Shown here: positions 33,741 to 42,146 of the stretch, one piece after another
Position numbering within the stretch: position 1 is the stretch's first letter
Layout: every line of letters starts with the position of its first letter
NCBI GenBank assembly: GCA_019912985.1
Contig: JAIOHN010000353.1
Span: forward strand, 1-59,583
Source: Anaerolineae bacterium
GTDB taxonomy: Bacteria; Chloroflexota; Anaerolineae; Aggregatilineales; Phototrophicaceae
DNA length: 59,583 nucleotides
Direction: 5' to 3'
Notes under the pieces: model-generated
The model's input: only the letters and a program-made list of their open reading frames with translations
The model's database searches: none
What the model was told of the DNA's origin: nothing
Made by a program: the position numbers and the translations under genes

Positions 33741-34982
33741 ATGCGTGATGATCAGATTATTGAAGTAGAGCTGACTGCAATGGCTCATGGCGGCAGTGCG
33801 TTGGGGCGGCATGGTCAGCAAATTATCTTCGTGCCGTATACCATCCCCGGTGAGCGTGTGGAGGCACGCATCGTCAATTCACGTGGGCGCGTAGCTTTCG
33901 CGGATGGTGTGCGGCTGCTGGATGCTTCGGTGGACCGCGTGTTTCCGGTATGCAAGCACTTTGGCCCGCATAAATGCGGTCGCTGTCACTGGCAGCACAT
34001 TGATTACAGTGCGCAGCTGCTGATCAAGCAGGATGTGCTGGCGGACCAACTGGCGCGCATCGGTGGGTTTGAAGATGTGGATGTCCAGCCGGTGATTCCC
34101 AGCCCGCAGCAGTGGGGTTACAACTATCACATGACAATGGTGGCTGGGGAGGATGGGATTCCCGGCTTCGTCTCGGTGGATGATGATCGCATCATCATGA
34201 TCGACGAATGCACCATCATGCATCCTGACCTGCTGGCGCTTTACGAGTCGCTGGATTTACAGTTTGATGGCCTGCGGCAGCTGCGCTTGCAATTGGGCAG
34301 CGATGGCAACCCCATGCTGATTTTGACGATGGCTAACGACGATGCGCCGGAACTGGAAACCGATATACCCACCAGTGTGAACATGCTGCTAACCGATCAC
34401 GAGCCGGTCAACCTGATTGGTGAATCGCACTCGCGCTATGTGGTGCAGGGTCGCACACTGCGTGTGACTGCGGGCAGTGAATTTCGCTCGAATGTGGCGC
34501 AGCTGGGCAATCTGGTGACAGTGGTGACAGATGCGCTCGACCTCAACGGTGATGAAGCCGTGCTCGATCTGTATGGTGGCGTCGGTTTATTCAGCGCTTT
34601 TCTGGAGGAGCGTGCCGGACTCGTGACACTGGTCGAGAGCTTTCCCCCTGCTGCGACCGATGCCGATGAAAATCTGGCTGAGTATGATCACATTGATATT
34701 GTGGAAGGCACGGTCGAGGATGTGCTGTCGGACATTGATGGCTTTTATGATGCGGCGGTGATTGATCCCCCCTCCAGCGGGATCAGTGTCGAGGCGGTGG
34801 ATCAGATCGCAGACCTGGGCATTCCACATCTGGTCTATGTGAGTAGCGATCCGGCGACCCTGGCGCGGGATGCCAAGCGACTGGCCGGACACGGTTATCA
34901 ACTGGTCAGCGTCCAGCCGATTGACCTCGCGCCACAAACCTACTACATCGATTCGGTGGCGGTGCTGCGGCATATTCCATGA
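33741..34982 (+). CDS. RlmD/TrmA-family RNA methyltransferase homologue lacking the catalytic Cys
   Basis: 413 residues. An N-terminal TRAM domain (~5-60) is followed by an iron-sulfur-type cluster motif (CKHFGPHKCGRC, with DECTIMHP as fourth ligand) and a C-terminal Rossmann methyltransferase (LDLYGGVGLFSAFL). In RlmC/RlmD/TrmA the nucleophile lies in a YVSCNP motif; here it reads YVSSDP, Ser369 in place of Cys. The final catalytic Glu motif (HxE) reads YYID. The usual DPPRxG is DPPSSG. The fold is intact, but the m5U mechanism looks compromised. ATG 33741 follows GAGG; TTG 33738 is an alternative start. Confidence 0.8.
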   Translation: MRDDQIIEVELTAMAHGGSALGRHGQQIIFVPYTIPGERVEARIVNSRGRVAFADGVRLLDASVDRVFPVCKHFGPHKCGRCHWQHIDYSAQLLIKQDVLADQLARIGGFEDVDVQPVIPSPQQWGYNYHMTMVAGEDGIPGFVSVDDDRIIMIDECTIMHPDLLALYESLDLQFDGLRQLRLQLGSDGNPMLILTMANDDAPELETDIPTSVNMLLTDHEPVNLIGESHSRYVVQGRTLRVTAGSEFRSNVAQLGNLVTVVTDALDLNGDEAVLDLYGGVGLFSAFLEERAGLVTLVESFPPAATDADENLAEYDHIDIVEGTVEDVLSDIDGFYDAAVIDPPSSGISVEAVDQIADLGIPHLVYVSSDPATLARDAKRLAGHGYQLVSVQPIDLAPQTYYIDSVAVLRHIP

Positions 34983-34993
34983 AACAAAAACGC

Positions 34994-35023
34994 TTGACAA
35001 CTTTGATTACTCTGGAATACACT
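34994..35023 (+). promoter_or_regulatory. promoter of cold-shock gene
   Basis: TTGACA (34994-34999), 18 bp, TACACT (35018-35023). It gives a leader of about 85 nt before the GTG start, of the size common in cold-shock mRNAs. Confidence 0.5.
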
Positions 35024-35114
35024 TTGTAATGCTAGCCCGCACAACAAGGTCAAATAAACCCGTGATGTACTGGCTGCACTAGTCTCACTATATTAGCAAC
35101 AGGAGTTTTTTGAA

Positions 35115-35324
35115 GTGTCTCAACGTGTACGTGGCGTTGTCAAGTGGTTCAGCGCCGAAAAAGGATATGGGTTCATCACGCAGGATAATGGACCGGATAT
35201 TTTTGTTCATTATTCAGCCATCCAGTCTTCCGGGTACCGCAAACTTGAAGAAGGAGAGACCGTCGAGTTCGAAATTACCGAGGGTCCCAAAGGAAAACAG
35301 GCTAGCGCCGTTACACCGGTATAA
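35115..35324 (+). CDS. cold-shock protein (CSD)
   Basis: 69 residues, the full length of a bacterial Csp. RNP1 is KGYGFIT and RNP2 is DIFVHY, the aromatic face for single-stranded nucleic acid. WFSAEKGYG and EGETVEFEI are typical. It probably melts RNA structure and aids translation. Start GTG 35115 follows AACAGGAG. The gene is a single cistron between a consensus-like promoter and a strong terminator. Confidence 0.93.
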   Translation: MSQRVRGVVKWFSAEKGYGFITQDNGPDIFVHYSAIQSSGYRKLEEGETVEFEITEGPKGKQASAVTPV

Positions 35325-35361
35325 TTCTTTAACAGCATCAAACAATTAGTTTGAATATAAT

Positions 35362-35389
35362 AGACCCATCAATTTTGATGGGTCTTTTT
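35362..35389 (+). terminator. terminator after the cold-shock gene
   Basis: AGACCCATCA, four bases, TGATGGGTCT, then TTTT. Textbook intrinsic terminator, ending 14 bp before the next start codon. Confidence 0.88.
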
Positions 35390-35403
35390 GATTCGAGGAG
35401 CCA

Positions 35404-36192
35404 ATGAATCTACAAGTTGTACGCGGGACAGTCACCGGCATCGCCTATCAGGCCGGGCAAGAAGTGATGCGTTATTTCAACCAGCCGCATGAGCTTGAAA
35501 CCAAGGGCAGTGCGTTTGATTTCGCCACGGAAGCGGATGTTGCCTCAGAACGCCTGATCAGTGATGCGCTGCTAGCCGCTTTCCCCGATCATCATCTGGT
35601 TGGCGAAGAGGGTGGCGGCAGAGGCGCGCCAGCGGAAAGCGCTGAGTATTTCTGGTTCGTGGACCCTATTGATGGCACCAGTAACTTCGCCAGCGGCATT
35701 CCCTTCTTTTCTATCAGCATCGCGCTGACCGACCGTGCCGGGGATTTGCTGGTCGGGGTGGTTTACAATCCGGTGGCTCAGAAGGTATTTAGCGCGGAAC
35801 GCGGGCAAGGAGCCACACTCAATGGTCAGCCATTACAAGTCTCTGGCAATACTGCTCTGGACCAGGCCATGCTGTGCAGCGGCTTTCCTTATGATCGCAG
35901 CAACCCACGCTATAACATTAATCGCTGGATGGCCTTCTTGCCGCTGGCACGTGGCCTGCGGCGATTTGGATCGGCGGCGCTGGAATTATGCTGGGTCGCG
36001 GCAGGTCGTCTGGACGGTTACTGGGAAGGCCCGCTGAATTACTGGGATTACTACGCTGGTATGTTGATTGTGCAGGAGGCCGGTGGCAAAGTCAGCGACT
36101 ATGCGGGCGGCAAGCCACAGGCGGAAATTCTTGCCAGTAACGGTCATTTGCATGACCAGATGCTGCAAATCATCGCCGCCGCAGGCGACTGA
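35404..36192 (+). CDS. inositol monophosphatase family phosphatase
   Basis: 262 residues. Metal-binding motifs in order: VGEEGGG, WFVDPIDGTSNFASG (DPxDGTxN) and the C-terminal WDYYAGMLIVQEAGG (WDxxA). Li-sensitive Mg-dependent phosphomonoesterase fold, as in SuhB/IMPase, CysQ or histidinol phosphatase relatives. The substrate is unresolved. ATG follows GAGGAGCC, only 14 nt past the cold-shock terminator. It ends 13 nt before the next gene, so they are probably co-transcribed. Confidence 0.87.
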   Translation: MNLQVVRGTVTGIAYQAGQEVMRYFNQPHELETKGSAFDFATEADVASERLISDALLAAFPDHHLVGEEGGGRGAPAESAEYFWFVDPIDGTSNFASGIPFFSISIALTDRAGDLLVGVVYNPVAQKVFSAERGQGATLNGQPLQVSGNTALDQAMLCSGFPYDRSNPRYNINRWMAFLPLARGLRRFGSAALELCWVAAGRLDGYWEGPLNYWDYYAGMLIVQEAGGKVSDYAGGKPQAEILASNGHLHDQMLQIIAAAGD

Positions 36193-36205
36193 GGAGTGTG
36201 AATTG

Positions 36206-36814
36206 ATGGAGTTATTGATTGCTACAGGGAATCCGGGCAAAGTCCGTGAGTATGAGGAAATGCTGGCGACGCTGCCTGTGAAACTATTTGGCCTGCGTGA
36301 TATTGGGCTTGGGGACATGGATGTCGAGGAAACCGGCACCACACTCGAAGAAAATGCCCGTCTTAAAGCCCAGGCTTATGCCCAGGCCAGCGGCATGATC
36401 GCACTGGCGGATGACAGCGGGCTGTTTGTCGATGCGCTCGATGGTGCTCCTGGCGTTTATTCGGCGCGCTATGGTGGATACGACCTGACAATGGCAGATC
36501 GGCGGGCGCTGCTATTAAGCCAGTTGCAGGCTATATCAGTAGATGCACGCAGCGCACGTTTCCGCTGTGTGATTGCGGTCGCGAACCCAACCAATGGCGA
36601 GTTACAGATGGCCGAAGGTGTCTGCGAAGGGCATATCGCGCAGGAAGAAGATAATGGTGGCGCGGGCTTTGGCTACGATGCTATTTTTATCCCGGCGGGT
36701 TATGCTCAGAATTTCAGTCATATCCCACCGGCAGAGAAGAACCGAATCAGTCACCGGGGACGTGCAGCCCAGGCAGCGGTCCCATTGTTACAGAAGCTGA
36801 TGAACCACACTTAG
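36206..36814 (+). CDS. rdgB: XTP/dITP diphosphatase (RdgB/HAM1)
   Basis: 202 residues, normal for the family. The N-terminal substrate motif is LLIATGNPGKVREY. Metal-binding acidic residues lie in EENARLKAQAYAQASG and ALADDSGLFVDALDG. GGAGFGYDAIF and the C-terminal ISHRGRAAQA complete the family pattern. It hydrolyses non-canonical purine triphosphates (XTP, dITP, ITP) to monophosphates. ATG 36206 follows GAGGAG. Its last bases overlap the convergent end of dnaA by 4 bp. Confidence 0.94.
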   Translation: MELLIATGNPGKVREYEEMLATLPVKLFGLRDIGLGDMDVEETGTTLEENARLKAQAYAQASGMIALADDSGLFVDALDGAPGVYSARYGGYDLTMADRRALLLSQLQAISVDARSARFRCVIAVANPTNGELQMAEGVCEGHIAQEEDNGGAGFGYDAIFIPAGYAQNFSHIPPAEKNRISHRGRAAQAAVPLLQKLMNHT

Positions 36815-38250
36815 CGGTCGCGCGCGGCGAGCTTTTCACGCAGGCCCATTAGCTCATAGCGGAAAACCTCATCCTCCATGATCATCTCGGCCACTTTGTT
36901 GTAACCGTGCAGGACGGTGGTGTGGCTGCGCCCGCCCAGGGCATCGCCGATTTGCGGCAGCGAGCATTCCGTCAATTCGCGGGCCAGATACATCACAACC
37001 TGCCGGGCGTGGTTGATGCGCCCTGTGCGGCGTTTACTGGTCAGGTCTTTGATTTTCAGGTCATGGTGAACGGCTGTGACTTCGAGAATCTCCTCAATTG
37101 AGATTGCACGACGGCCATGCTGGCGTGGGCGCTCGAACGCCTCGACCATCGTCTCGACCGTGTTGAGCGTCAGCGGTTGGCTGCCCAGACGCGCCTTGGC
37201 GACGACCTGTGTAAAGAGCCCTTCCAGTTCGCGAATATTGGAGTGAGCACGGTCGGCAATCATCTCGCAAACCGAGCGTGGGACATGAATGTCACGCTCC
37301 TGCGCCCAGCCTTCGAGGATCGCCACCCGTGCCTCAAATTCGGGTAGCTGGACATCCATCACCAGCCCGCCTTCAAAGCGCGAGCGCAGCCGGTCTTCCA
37401 GCAGCTCCAGTTCACGTGGATGCCGGTCGGAGGCCAGCACAATTTGCTTATTAAAGGTATAGAGCGCGTTGAAGGTGTGGAAAAATTCCTCCTGTGTGCT
37501 CTCTTTTCCGGCAATAAACTGGATGTCATCGACCAGCAGCACATCGACCGAGCGGTATTTTTCGCGGAACATGGCGGTTGTGCGCTGGCGGATGGCCCCC
37601 ACAAGATCGTTAATGAACGCCTCGGAGGGGATGTAGATCACCCGCAGGCCTTTTTGCTGGCAGGCGTGAGCGATTGCCTGGAGCAGGTGTGTTTTTCCCA
37701 GCCCAACCCCGCCGTAAACCACAAACGGGTTGTAAATGCTGGAAGGATTCTCGGCCACGGCCAGCGCTGCCGAGTAGGTCAGGTTGTTGTTGTTCGCCAC
37801 GACGAAGCGATCAAACGTGAGCCGTGGGTTCAGCTCGCATTCCGGAAGCTCGGCCCGTTCTGGACGTGCCACCTGTTGATGCAAGGGCATCGGCACAGAC
37901 ATCTCTTCTGTTACTGGCGGCGTCTGTTGGGATAAAAAGCGGAAAAGCGGTTTTTCCTGGTCATCCGCGAGGGGCGCTTTTTCCGTGGGGTGGTGAACCT
38001 CGAATTGGATGGTGACCGCGCTGCCATAGACATCACTCAGAATGCGGCGCACGGTGCGGTAGAGCCGGTGCTGAAGCATATCGACTGCGTAGCTGTTGCG
38101 CACGCCGATGGTGAATAACGGCTCTTCATCGCTTTCCTCTATGCCCAGGCACACTGCACCGCGCAGCCAGGTCTCAAAACTGGCGCGATCCAGTTGTACT
38201 TCAAGTTGGTTCAGAGCAGTATTCCAAAGGGTTAGAGGGTCCACAAGCAT
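36811..38250 (-). CDS. dnaA: chromosomal replication initiator DnaA
   Basis: 479 residues. Domain I ~1-85; variable linker ~86-140; AAA+ domain with P-loop GGVGLGKTH (~180-188), Walker B LLVDDIQFI and sensor ASDRHPREL; C-terminal DNA-binding domain ending in the signature GGRSHTTVLHGYNK. In most DnaA proteins this reads GGRDHTT; here Ser442 replaces the Asp, a major-groove contact in E. coli (Asp433). Start ATG 38250 (MLVDPLTLWN) is chosen because it matches normal DnaA N-termini and GGAAAG precedes it. No dnaN follows; the next gene is convergent rdgB. Confidence 0.95.
   Translation of the reverse strand: MLVDPLTLWNTALNQLEVQLDRASFETWLRGAVCLGIEESDEEPLFTIGVRNSYAVDMLQHRLYRTVRRILSDVYGSAVTIQFEVHHPTEKAPLADDQEKPLFRFLSQQTPPVTEEMSVPMPLHQQVARPERAELPECELNPRLTFDRFVVANNNNLTYSAALAVAENPSSIYNPFVVYGGVGLGKTHLLQAIAHACQQKGLRVIYIPSEAFINDLVGAIRQRTTAMFREKYRSVDVLLVDDIQFIAGKESTQEEFFHTFNALYTFNKQIVLASDRHPRELELLEDRLRSRFEGGLVMDVQLPEFEARVAILEGWAQERDIHVPRSVCEMIADRAHSNIRELEGLFTQVVAKARLGSQPLTLNTVETMVEAFERPRQHGRRAISIEEILEVTAVHHDLKIKDLTSKRRTGRINHARQVVMYLARELTECSLPQIGDALGGRSHTTVLHGYNKVAEMIMEDEVFRYELMGLREKLAARDR
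37927..37935 (-). repeat. TTATCCCAA word inside dnaA
   Basis: TTGGGATAAAAAG on the plus strand, the same 13 bases as at 38736-38748. A possible DnaA site inside the gene's linker-coding region. Confidence 0.3.
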
Positions 38251-38865
38251 TCTTTCCAATGATCGATATAGGCCAGGACGACCCGTCAGCTGGCAATACA
38301 AAACTACCAGCCGTAGGCGTGCCGTTTGGCGTATCCAGTATAGGTGTCGTATTTGTTCCTGCAGAACAGGGTGATGGGTGTTCGATGCGTGTGCTGGCTA
38401 ACACACTGATGCATACAGTATAGCGAATCCCGCTCGGAGTCTCAACTGATTCCGGCTTAAAATCGCGCTGGAATCGAAGATTTTAAGGTTGGGATAATTC
38501 CTGCATAACAGTGCTTTGTTTTGGGATATTGAAAAGCTTTAACATGCCGAGTCATACCTGACTTAATCGCTATATGTGTGGTTTTTGCTGCTGACTCCCC
38601 CTATATCTATAGTAATGTGAGAAAATTGGCTGTTTTCAATCAATTTACGCAACAATGTGTCTATTTTTTAACATTGGGATATCTACCGCATGTACACTGC
38701 TTCACAAATCGACTTTGGAATAAACTGGGGATATTTTGGGATAAAAAGAACAAATGAGCGTATCTAGCGCGGTGCTGTTGGACGAAAAGGGGGATTTCAT
38801 GTAGAATAGAGCTTGTAGGACTTAAGTTATTTGTTATTACATTTTTAGAGAACGGCACATAAAAT
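38251..38865. other. candidate oriC upstream of dnaA
   Basis: A 615-bp non-coding gap between divergent dnaA and spoVS. It holds six same-direction words close to TTGGGATAA: 38489-38497 and 38736-38744 exact; 38521-38529 and 38674-38682 TTGGGATAT; 38715-38723 TTGGAATAA; 38726-38734 TGGGGATAT. On the dnaA coding strand these read TTATCCCAA, versus the classical box TTATCCACA. No TTATCCACA or TGTGGATAA is present. AT-rich segments (38580-38700, 38821-38865) could serve as the unwinding element. Dispersed single TTGGGATA words at 43452 and 48668 show the 8-mer alone is not unique. Confidence 0.5.
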
Positions 38866-39225
38866 ATGGTTGATCAATATAATCGTAGTACCTTTTCCTC
38901 GCCACCCGATGCCACTAGCCTGACGGAAGCTGCCACCATGAATAATGATGATGATTCACGCAAAAATGACGTCATTAAAGTCTCAGCAAAGTCCCGTTCG
39001 ACAGCAGTCGCAGGCGCTATCGCAGCCGTTATCCGTGAACAACGGTTGGCAGAAGTCCAGGCTATTGGCGCTGGTGCTGTGAATCAAGCGGTGAAAGCGC
39101 TTGCAATTGCGCGCGGCTATCTGACCCGTGACGAGATCGACATTATTTTCATCCCTTACTTCACCGAAGTCGATATTGATGGACAGGAGCGAACCGCTGT
39201 ACGGTTCCGAGTAGAAACTCGTTAA
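38866..39225 (+). CDS. spoVS: stage V sporulation protein S (SpoVS) homologue
   Basis: 119 residues. The C-terminal ~85 residues match SpoVS closely: VIKVSAKSRSTAVAGAIAA, then AEVQAIGAGAVNQAVKALA, and the IDIIFIPYFTEVDI strand. It is an Alba-like nucleic-acid-binding fold found widely outside spore-formers. The first ~35 residues are polar and low-complexity; ATG 38938 would give a shorter form of more usual length. It flanks the candidate origin and its stop overlaps the next start (TAATG). Confidence 0.9.
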   Translation: MVDQYNRSTFSSPPDATSLTEAATMNNDDDSRKNDVIKVSAKSRSTAVAGAIAAVIREQRLAEVQAIGAGAVNQAVKALAIARGYLTRDEIDIIFIPYFTEVDIDGQERTAVRFRVETR

Positions 39226-40058
39226 TGCTGGACTTGCATACGCACACCACTGCCTCTGATGGGCAGTTAACACCTGCACAACTGGTTGAACTGGCCCGAG
39301 AGATCGGGCTAGACACTATCGCCATTACCGACCACGACACGACCAGCGGCATTATCCAGGCACAGGAGGCTGCTCCATCGGGTTTTGAGGTGATTGCTGG
39401 CATTGAGCTGAGCGCAGAGGATGCCGGTGGTGATGTGCATATGCTGGGGTACTGCATTGATCTTGACAATGCGATCTTTCAGACAGCCTTAGAAGAATTT
39501 CGCAGCCGTCGCTATTTTCGTGCGCAGAAGATCGCCGAGAAGCTGGCCGCGCTGGAGCTGCCTGTGGAATGGGATCGCATTGAAGCTATCGCGGAGGGTG
39601 GAGCGATTGGCCGCCCTCATATCGCCCGCGCCATGATGGAAGCTGGTTATGTGACCTCCGTAAAGGAAGCTTTTGAACGCTTTTTAGAAAACGGCGGGCC
39701 AGCTTATGTTGCCCGAAAGCGACTTTCACCCGAAGAATCGGTAGAGTTGATTCATATAGCCGGCGGTGCAGCCGTGCTGGCACACCCGGTTTATGTGAAA
39801 GATCATCGCGCCATGATCGACCGGTTGCTGCCGGTTGGCCTGGATGGTATCGAAGTAGTTTACCCCGATCATCCCCCGGCGTTGCAGGCTGAACTGCGCG
39901 CGATCGCCCAGGCGCATGACCTCATCATGACGGGTGGCTCCGATTTCCATGGCCTGAATCTCCCCGGCAAAGCGATGCTTGGCTCGGTGACACCGCCAGC
40001 AGACGCGGTTCAGGCGTTGAAAGCCCGCGCGGCAGATTATTCCCAACATCGAGCTTAG
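39225..40058 (+). CDS. PHP-domain phosphoesterase (TrpH/nucleoside 3',5'-bisphosphate phosphatase-like)
   Basis: 277 residues. Metal ligands are in LDLHTHTTASDGQLTP, AITDHDTTSG, GIELSAEDAGGDVHMLGY, GRPHIARAM, LAHPVY and GGSDFHG. Relatives hydrolyse 3',5'-nucleoside bisphosphates (pAp) or the 5' ends of short RNAs. Complete length. It is translationally coupled to spoVS by a TAATG overlap. The 3' end is convergent with holB. Confidence 0.9.
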   Translation: MLDLHTHTTASDGQLTPAQLVELAREIGLDTIAITDHDTTSGIIQAQEAAPSGFEVIAGIELSAEDAGGDVHMLGYCIDLDNAIFQTALEEFRSRRYFRAQKIAEKLAALELPVEWDRIEAIAEGGAIGRPHIARAMMEAGYVTSVKEAFERFLENGGPAYVARKRLSPEESVELIHIAGGAAVLAHPVYVKDHRAMIDRLLPVGLDGIEVVYPDHPPALQAELRAIAQAHDLIMTGGSDFHGLNLPGKAMLGSVTPPADAVQALKARAADYSQHRA

Positions 40059-40074
40059 TCTGGTATTGGCGGAT

Positions 40075-41091
40075 TTATTCGTGCTTGAGGCCCGGATAAT
40101 CGAGGAATAAGGTTTCCAGCGCCAGGCGTAAATTCAAGTTATACGACAGATTATGCAGCAGTTCGCGTGTGACCCGTAGGGCGCGCAGGGCTTCCTCTTC
40201 CGTCATCGCCAGTGACAGCCGCTGAAGCTGCACACTGCGATCGGTATTGGCGACTTTGACTCGCGTATCGCCGGATTTGAGCAGTACCAGATCACGCCAG
40301 TAGGTTTGCCATAGTTCCAGCACTTCCGCCAGCACCAGCTTATCCCGCCCCAAATCCTGTGCGAGATTGAATCGCTCGGCGCGGGTCCAGTCCAGGCTGT
40401 TTTCCAGCAAGTTCAGCGCGTTTTCACGCTGTTCCAGCAGGTGTGGTTCGTGGGCTGCCTGGATTGCCCAACCGATGCGCCCGCCGCTGAGCCGTGCCAG
40501 CAGTTCCGCCTGCTCACCTTCTACCTGAAAGTGTTCAATCAGTACATCGCGCACCTGAACCAGTGGCACCGGGCGCAGGTTGATCACCTGGCTGCGGCTG
40601 GTGATGGTCGAGAGCAGCGCTTCAGTTGAGCGAGCGAGCAGAATCAGCACGGCGGTGGGGGGCGGTTCTTCCAGTGTTTTGAGCAGGGCGTCCTGGGCGC
40701 GGGGTTGTGCCCGGTCAAAGTATGGGAAGAGAGCGACCCGGTAGCGGGCTTCGAACGGCTTCATCGCCAGACCGCGTGTGACATTGCGGATGGCCTCGAT
40801 CTTCAGCGCGCCCGTGTTTTCATCGACTTCACTGTAGAGCATATCGGGATGATTGCCGCTGTAGATCAGCTTGCAGGAGCGGCACTGCCCGCAGGGACGC
40901 TCATTTTCGTCGGGATGGGTGCAGTTGAGCGCCATCGCAAAGGCGTGTGCCAGCGTGTTTTTGCCAACGGAATCCGCGCCGGTAATGAGATAGGCGTGAC
41001 GCACCCGGCCAAAGGCGATGCTCTTGCGGAGTTGTTCGACGGCCCAATCATGGCCGAAAACCGGCCAGTGATGTGTAACGGTGTCAATCAT
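40075..41091 (-). CDS. holB: DNA polymerase III delta prime subunit
   Basis: 338 residues, a clamp-loader AAA+ protein. It opens VFGHDWAVEQLRKSI, then P-loop GADSVGKNTLAHAFA. The zinc module CX8CX2CX2C-like (CTHPDENERPCGQCRSC) and GNHPDMLY follow. DALLKTLEEPPPTAVLIL and RSQVINLRPV complete the family pattern. It helps load the sliding clamp. Its start overlaps the stop of the upstream DinB gene by 4 nt, an odd partner for a replication gene. Confidence 0.9.
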   Translation of the reverse strand: MIDTVTHHWPVFGHDWAVEQLRKSIAFGRVRHAYLITGADSVGKNTLAHAFAMALNCTHPDENERPCGQCRSCKLIYSGNHPDMLYSEVDENTGALKIEAIRNVTRGLAMKPFEARYRVALFPYFDRAQPRAQDALLKTLEEPPPTAVLILLARSTEALLSTITSRSQVINLRPVPLVQVRDVLIEHFQVEGEQAELLARLSGGRIGWAIQAAHEPHLLEQRENALNLLENSLDWTRAERFNLAQDLGRDKLVLAEVLELWQTYWRDLVLLKSGDTRVKVANTDRSVQLQRLSLAMTEEEALRALRVTRELLHNLSYNLNLRLALETLFLDYPGLKHE

Positions 41092-41591
41092 TTTGCTGCC
41101 AGTGTCTTATTGATCTGGTCGATATGAAGCTGCCCGTGTCCCGCATAATATCGCACCATATCAGCCAGCGTGACCAGCCCAAGCTCCAGGTGATTGCCAT
41201 GCACAGCCGACCAATCACGGTCTTCCGCCCATTCCAGCAGATGCGCCCATCGGGGATGCAGTCCATCCAGAATCAACAACGAATCGGCAATTGGCGCGCT
41301 TTGGGCATCCGGTGTGACCGCCCAATCATCCTGCTCATAGGGCTTGATCATAGGCGTATCCTCGGTCAGCATGAGCTTCATGCGAACGTAGGAATTCATA
41401 TGCACATCGGCCAGATGGTGGATGTTCTGCGCGACAGTCCATTCGCCTGGGAGATAGGCGGTGTACAGATCCATATCGCTCAGTGGTTGTACAAGTACGC
41501 GTAACATTGGCGGGAAGTTGCGGATTTGCGCGATCAATGCCCGGCGTTCGTCCAGGTTCATAACTTTGTCTGTCTTCGCGGTTGCCTGCAT
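41088..41591 (-). CDS. DinB/YfiT-like putative metal-dependent protein
   Basis: 167 residues, a DinB-fold four-helix protein. Probable metal His residues lie in IHHLADVHMNSY and in GHGQLHIDQI near the C-terminus. EWTVAQN precedes the first His pair. DinB-like proteins include thiol transferases and DNA-damage-induced proteins of unknown activity. It is a clear paralogue of the gene just upstream (shared DLYTAYLPxEWTVAQN). ATG 41591 or 41561 are both possible starts. It is 5 nt from its paralogue. Confidence 0.82.
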   Translation of the reverse strand: MQATAKTDKVMNLDERRALIAQIRNFPPMLRVLVQPLSDMDLYTAYLPGEWTVAQNIHHLADVHMNSYVRMKLMLTEDTPMIKPYEQDDWAVTPDAQSAPIADSLLILDGLHPRWAHLLEWAEDRDWSAVHGNHLELGLVTLADMVRYYAGHGQLHIDQINKTLAAK

Positions 41592-41596
41592 GGGGA

Positions 41597-42064
41597 TCAG
41601 CCTTTCGCTGCCAGGGTGCGCTGCATCTGGTCGAGATGCGCTTCACCGTGGTCGGAATAAATATCGAGGAATCGGTCAAGCGAAACTTCGCCCAATTCCG
41701 GGTGGATGACGGTGCGCGCCCAGTCGGAGTCGGACGCACTTTCCAATAACTGCACCCAACGCGTATGCAGCCCTTTGAGCAGCGTCAGCGAACTTTCGAT
41801 AGGTAATTTACTGGCATCCGGAGTTTGCGCCCAGGCATCCTGATCATATGGCTTGATGGTTGGCTTATCTTCCGTCAGCAGCAGCTTGATGCGGATGAAC
41901 GAGTTCATGTGCGAATCGGCCAGATGATGGACGTTCTGCGCGACAGTCCATTCGTCCGGTAGGTAAGCGGTGTACAGATCCGCGTCACTGAGATCTTTAA
42001 CCAGTGCTTCGACCTGCGCGGGGAGCACGCGGATTTTCTCGATTTTTTCCTGTCGGTTCGCCAT
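41597..42064 (-). CDS. DinB/YfiT-like putative metal-dependent protein, paralogue
   Basis: 155 residues, same fold and arrangement as its neighbour: DLYTAYLPDEWTVAQN, VHHLADSHMNSF, and the C-terminal SDHGEAHLDQM histidines. Start 42064 (MANRQEKIEK) follows AAGGAG with good spacing; longer in-frame readings overlap the GNAT gene. The two copies look like a local tandem duplication. Confidence 0.83.
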   Translation of the reverse strand: MANRQEKIEKIRVLPAQVEALVKDLSDADLYTAYLPDEWTVAQNVHHLADSHMNSFIRIKLLLTEDKPTIKPYDQDAWAQTPDASKLPIESSLTLLKGLHTRWVQLLESASDSDWARTVIHPELGEVSLDRFLDIYSDHGEAHLDQMQRTLAAKG

Positions 42065-42146
42065 GGACTGACACTCCTTCGATTGGTAGGCCCTTGTTCC
42101 CATCATACGTTGTGCGATGACCAAGAACCATCCGGTTCTTGCGCGC

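Noticed and set aside
38251-38865. Classical DnaA boxes (TTATCCACA)
   Set aside because: None found on either strand; only the TTATCCCAA-type words are present.
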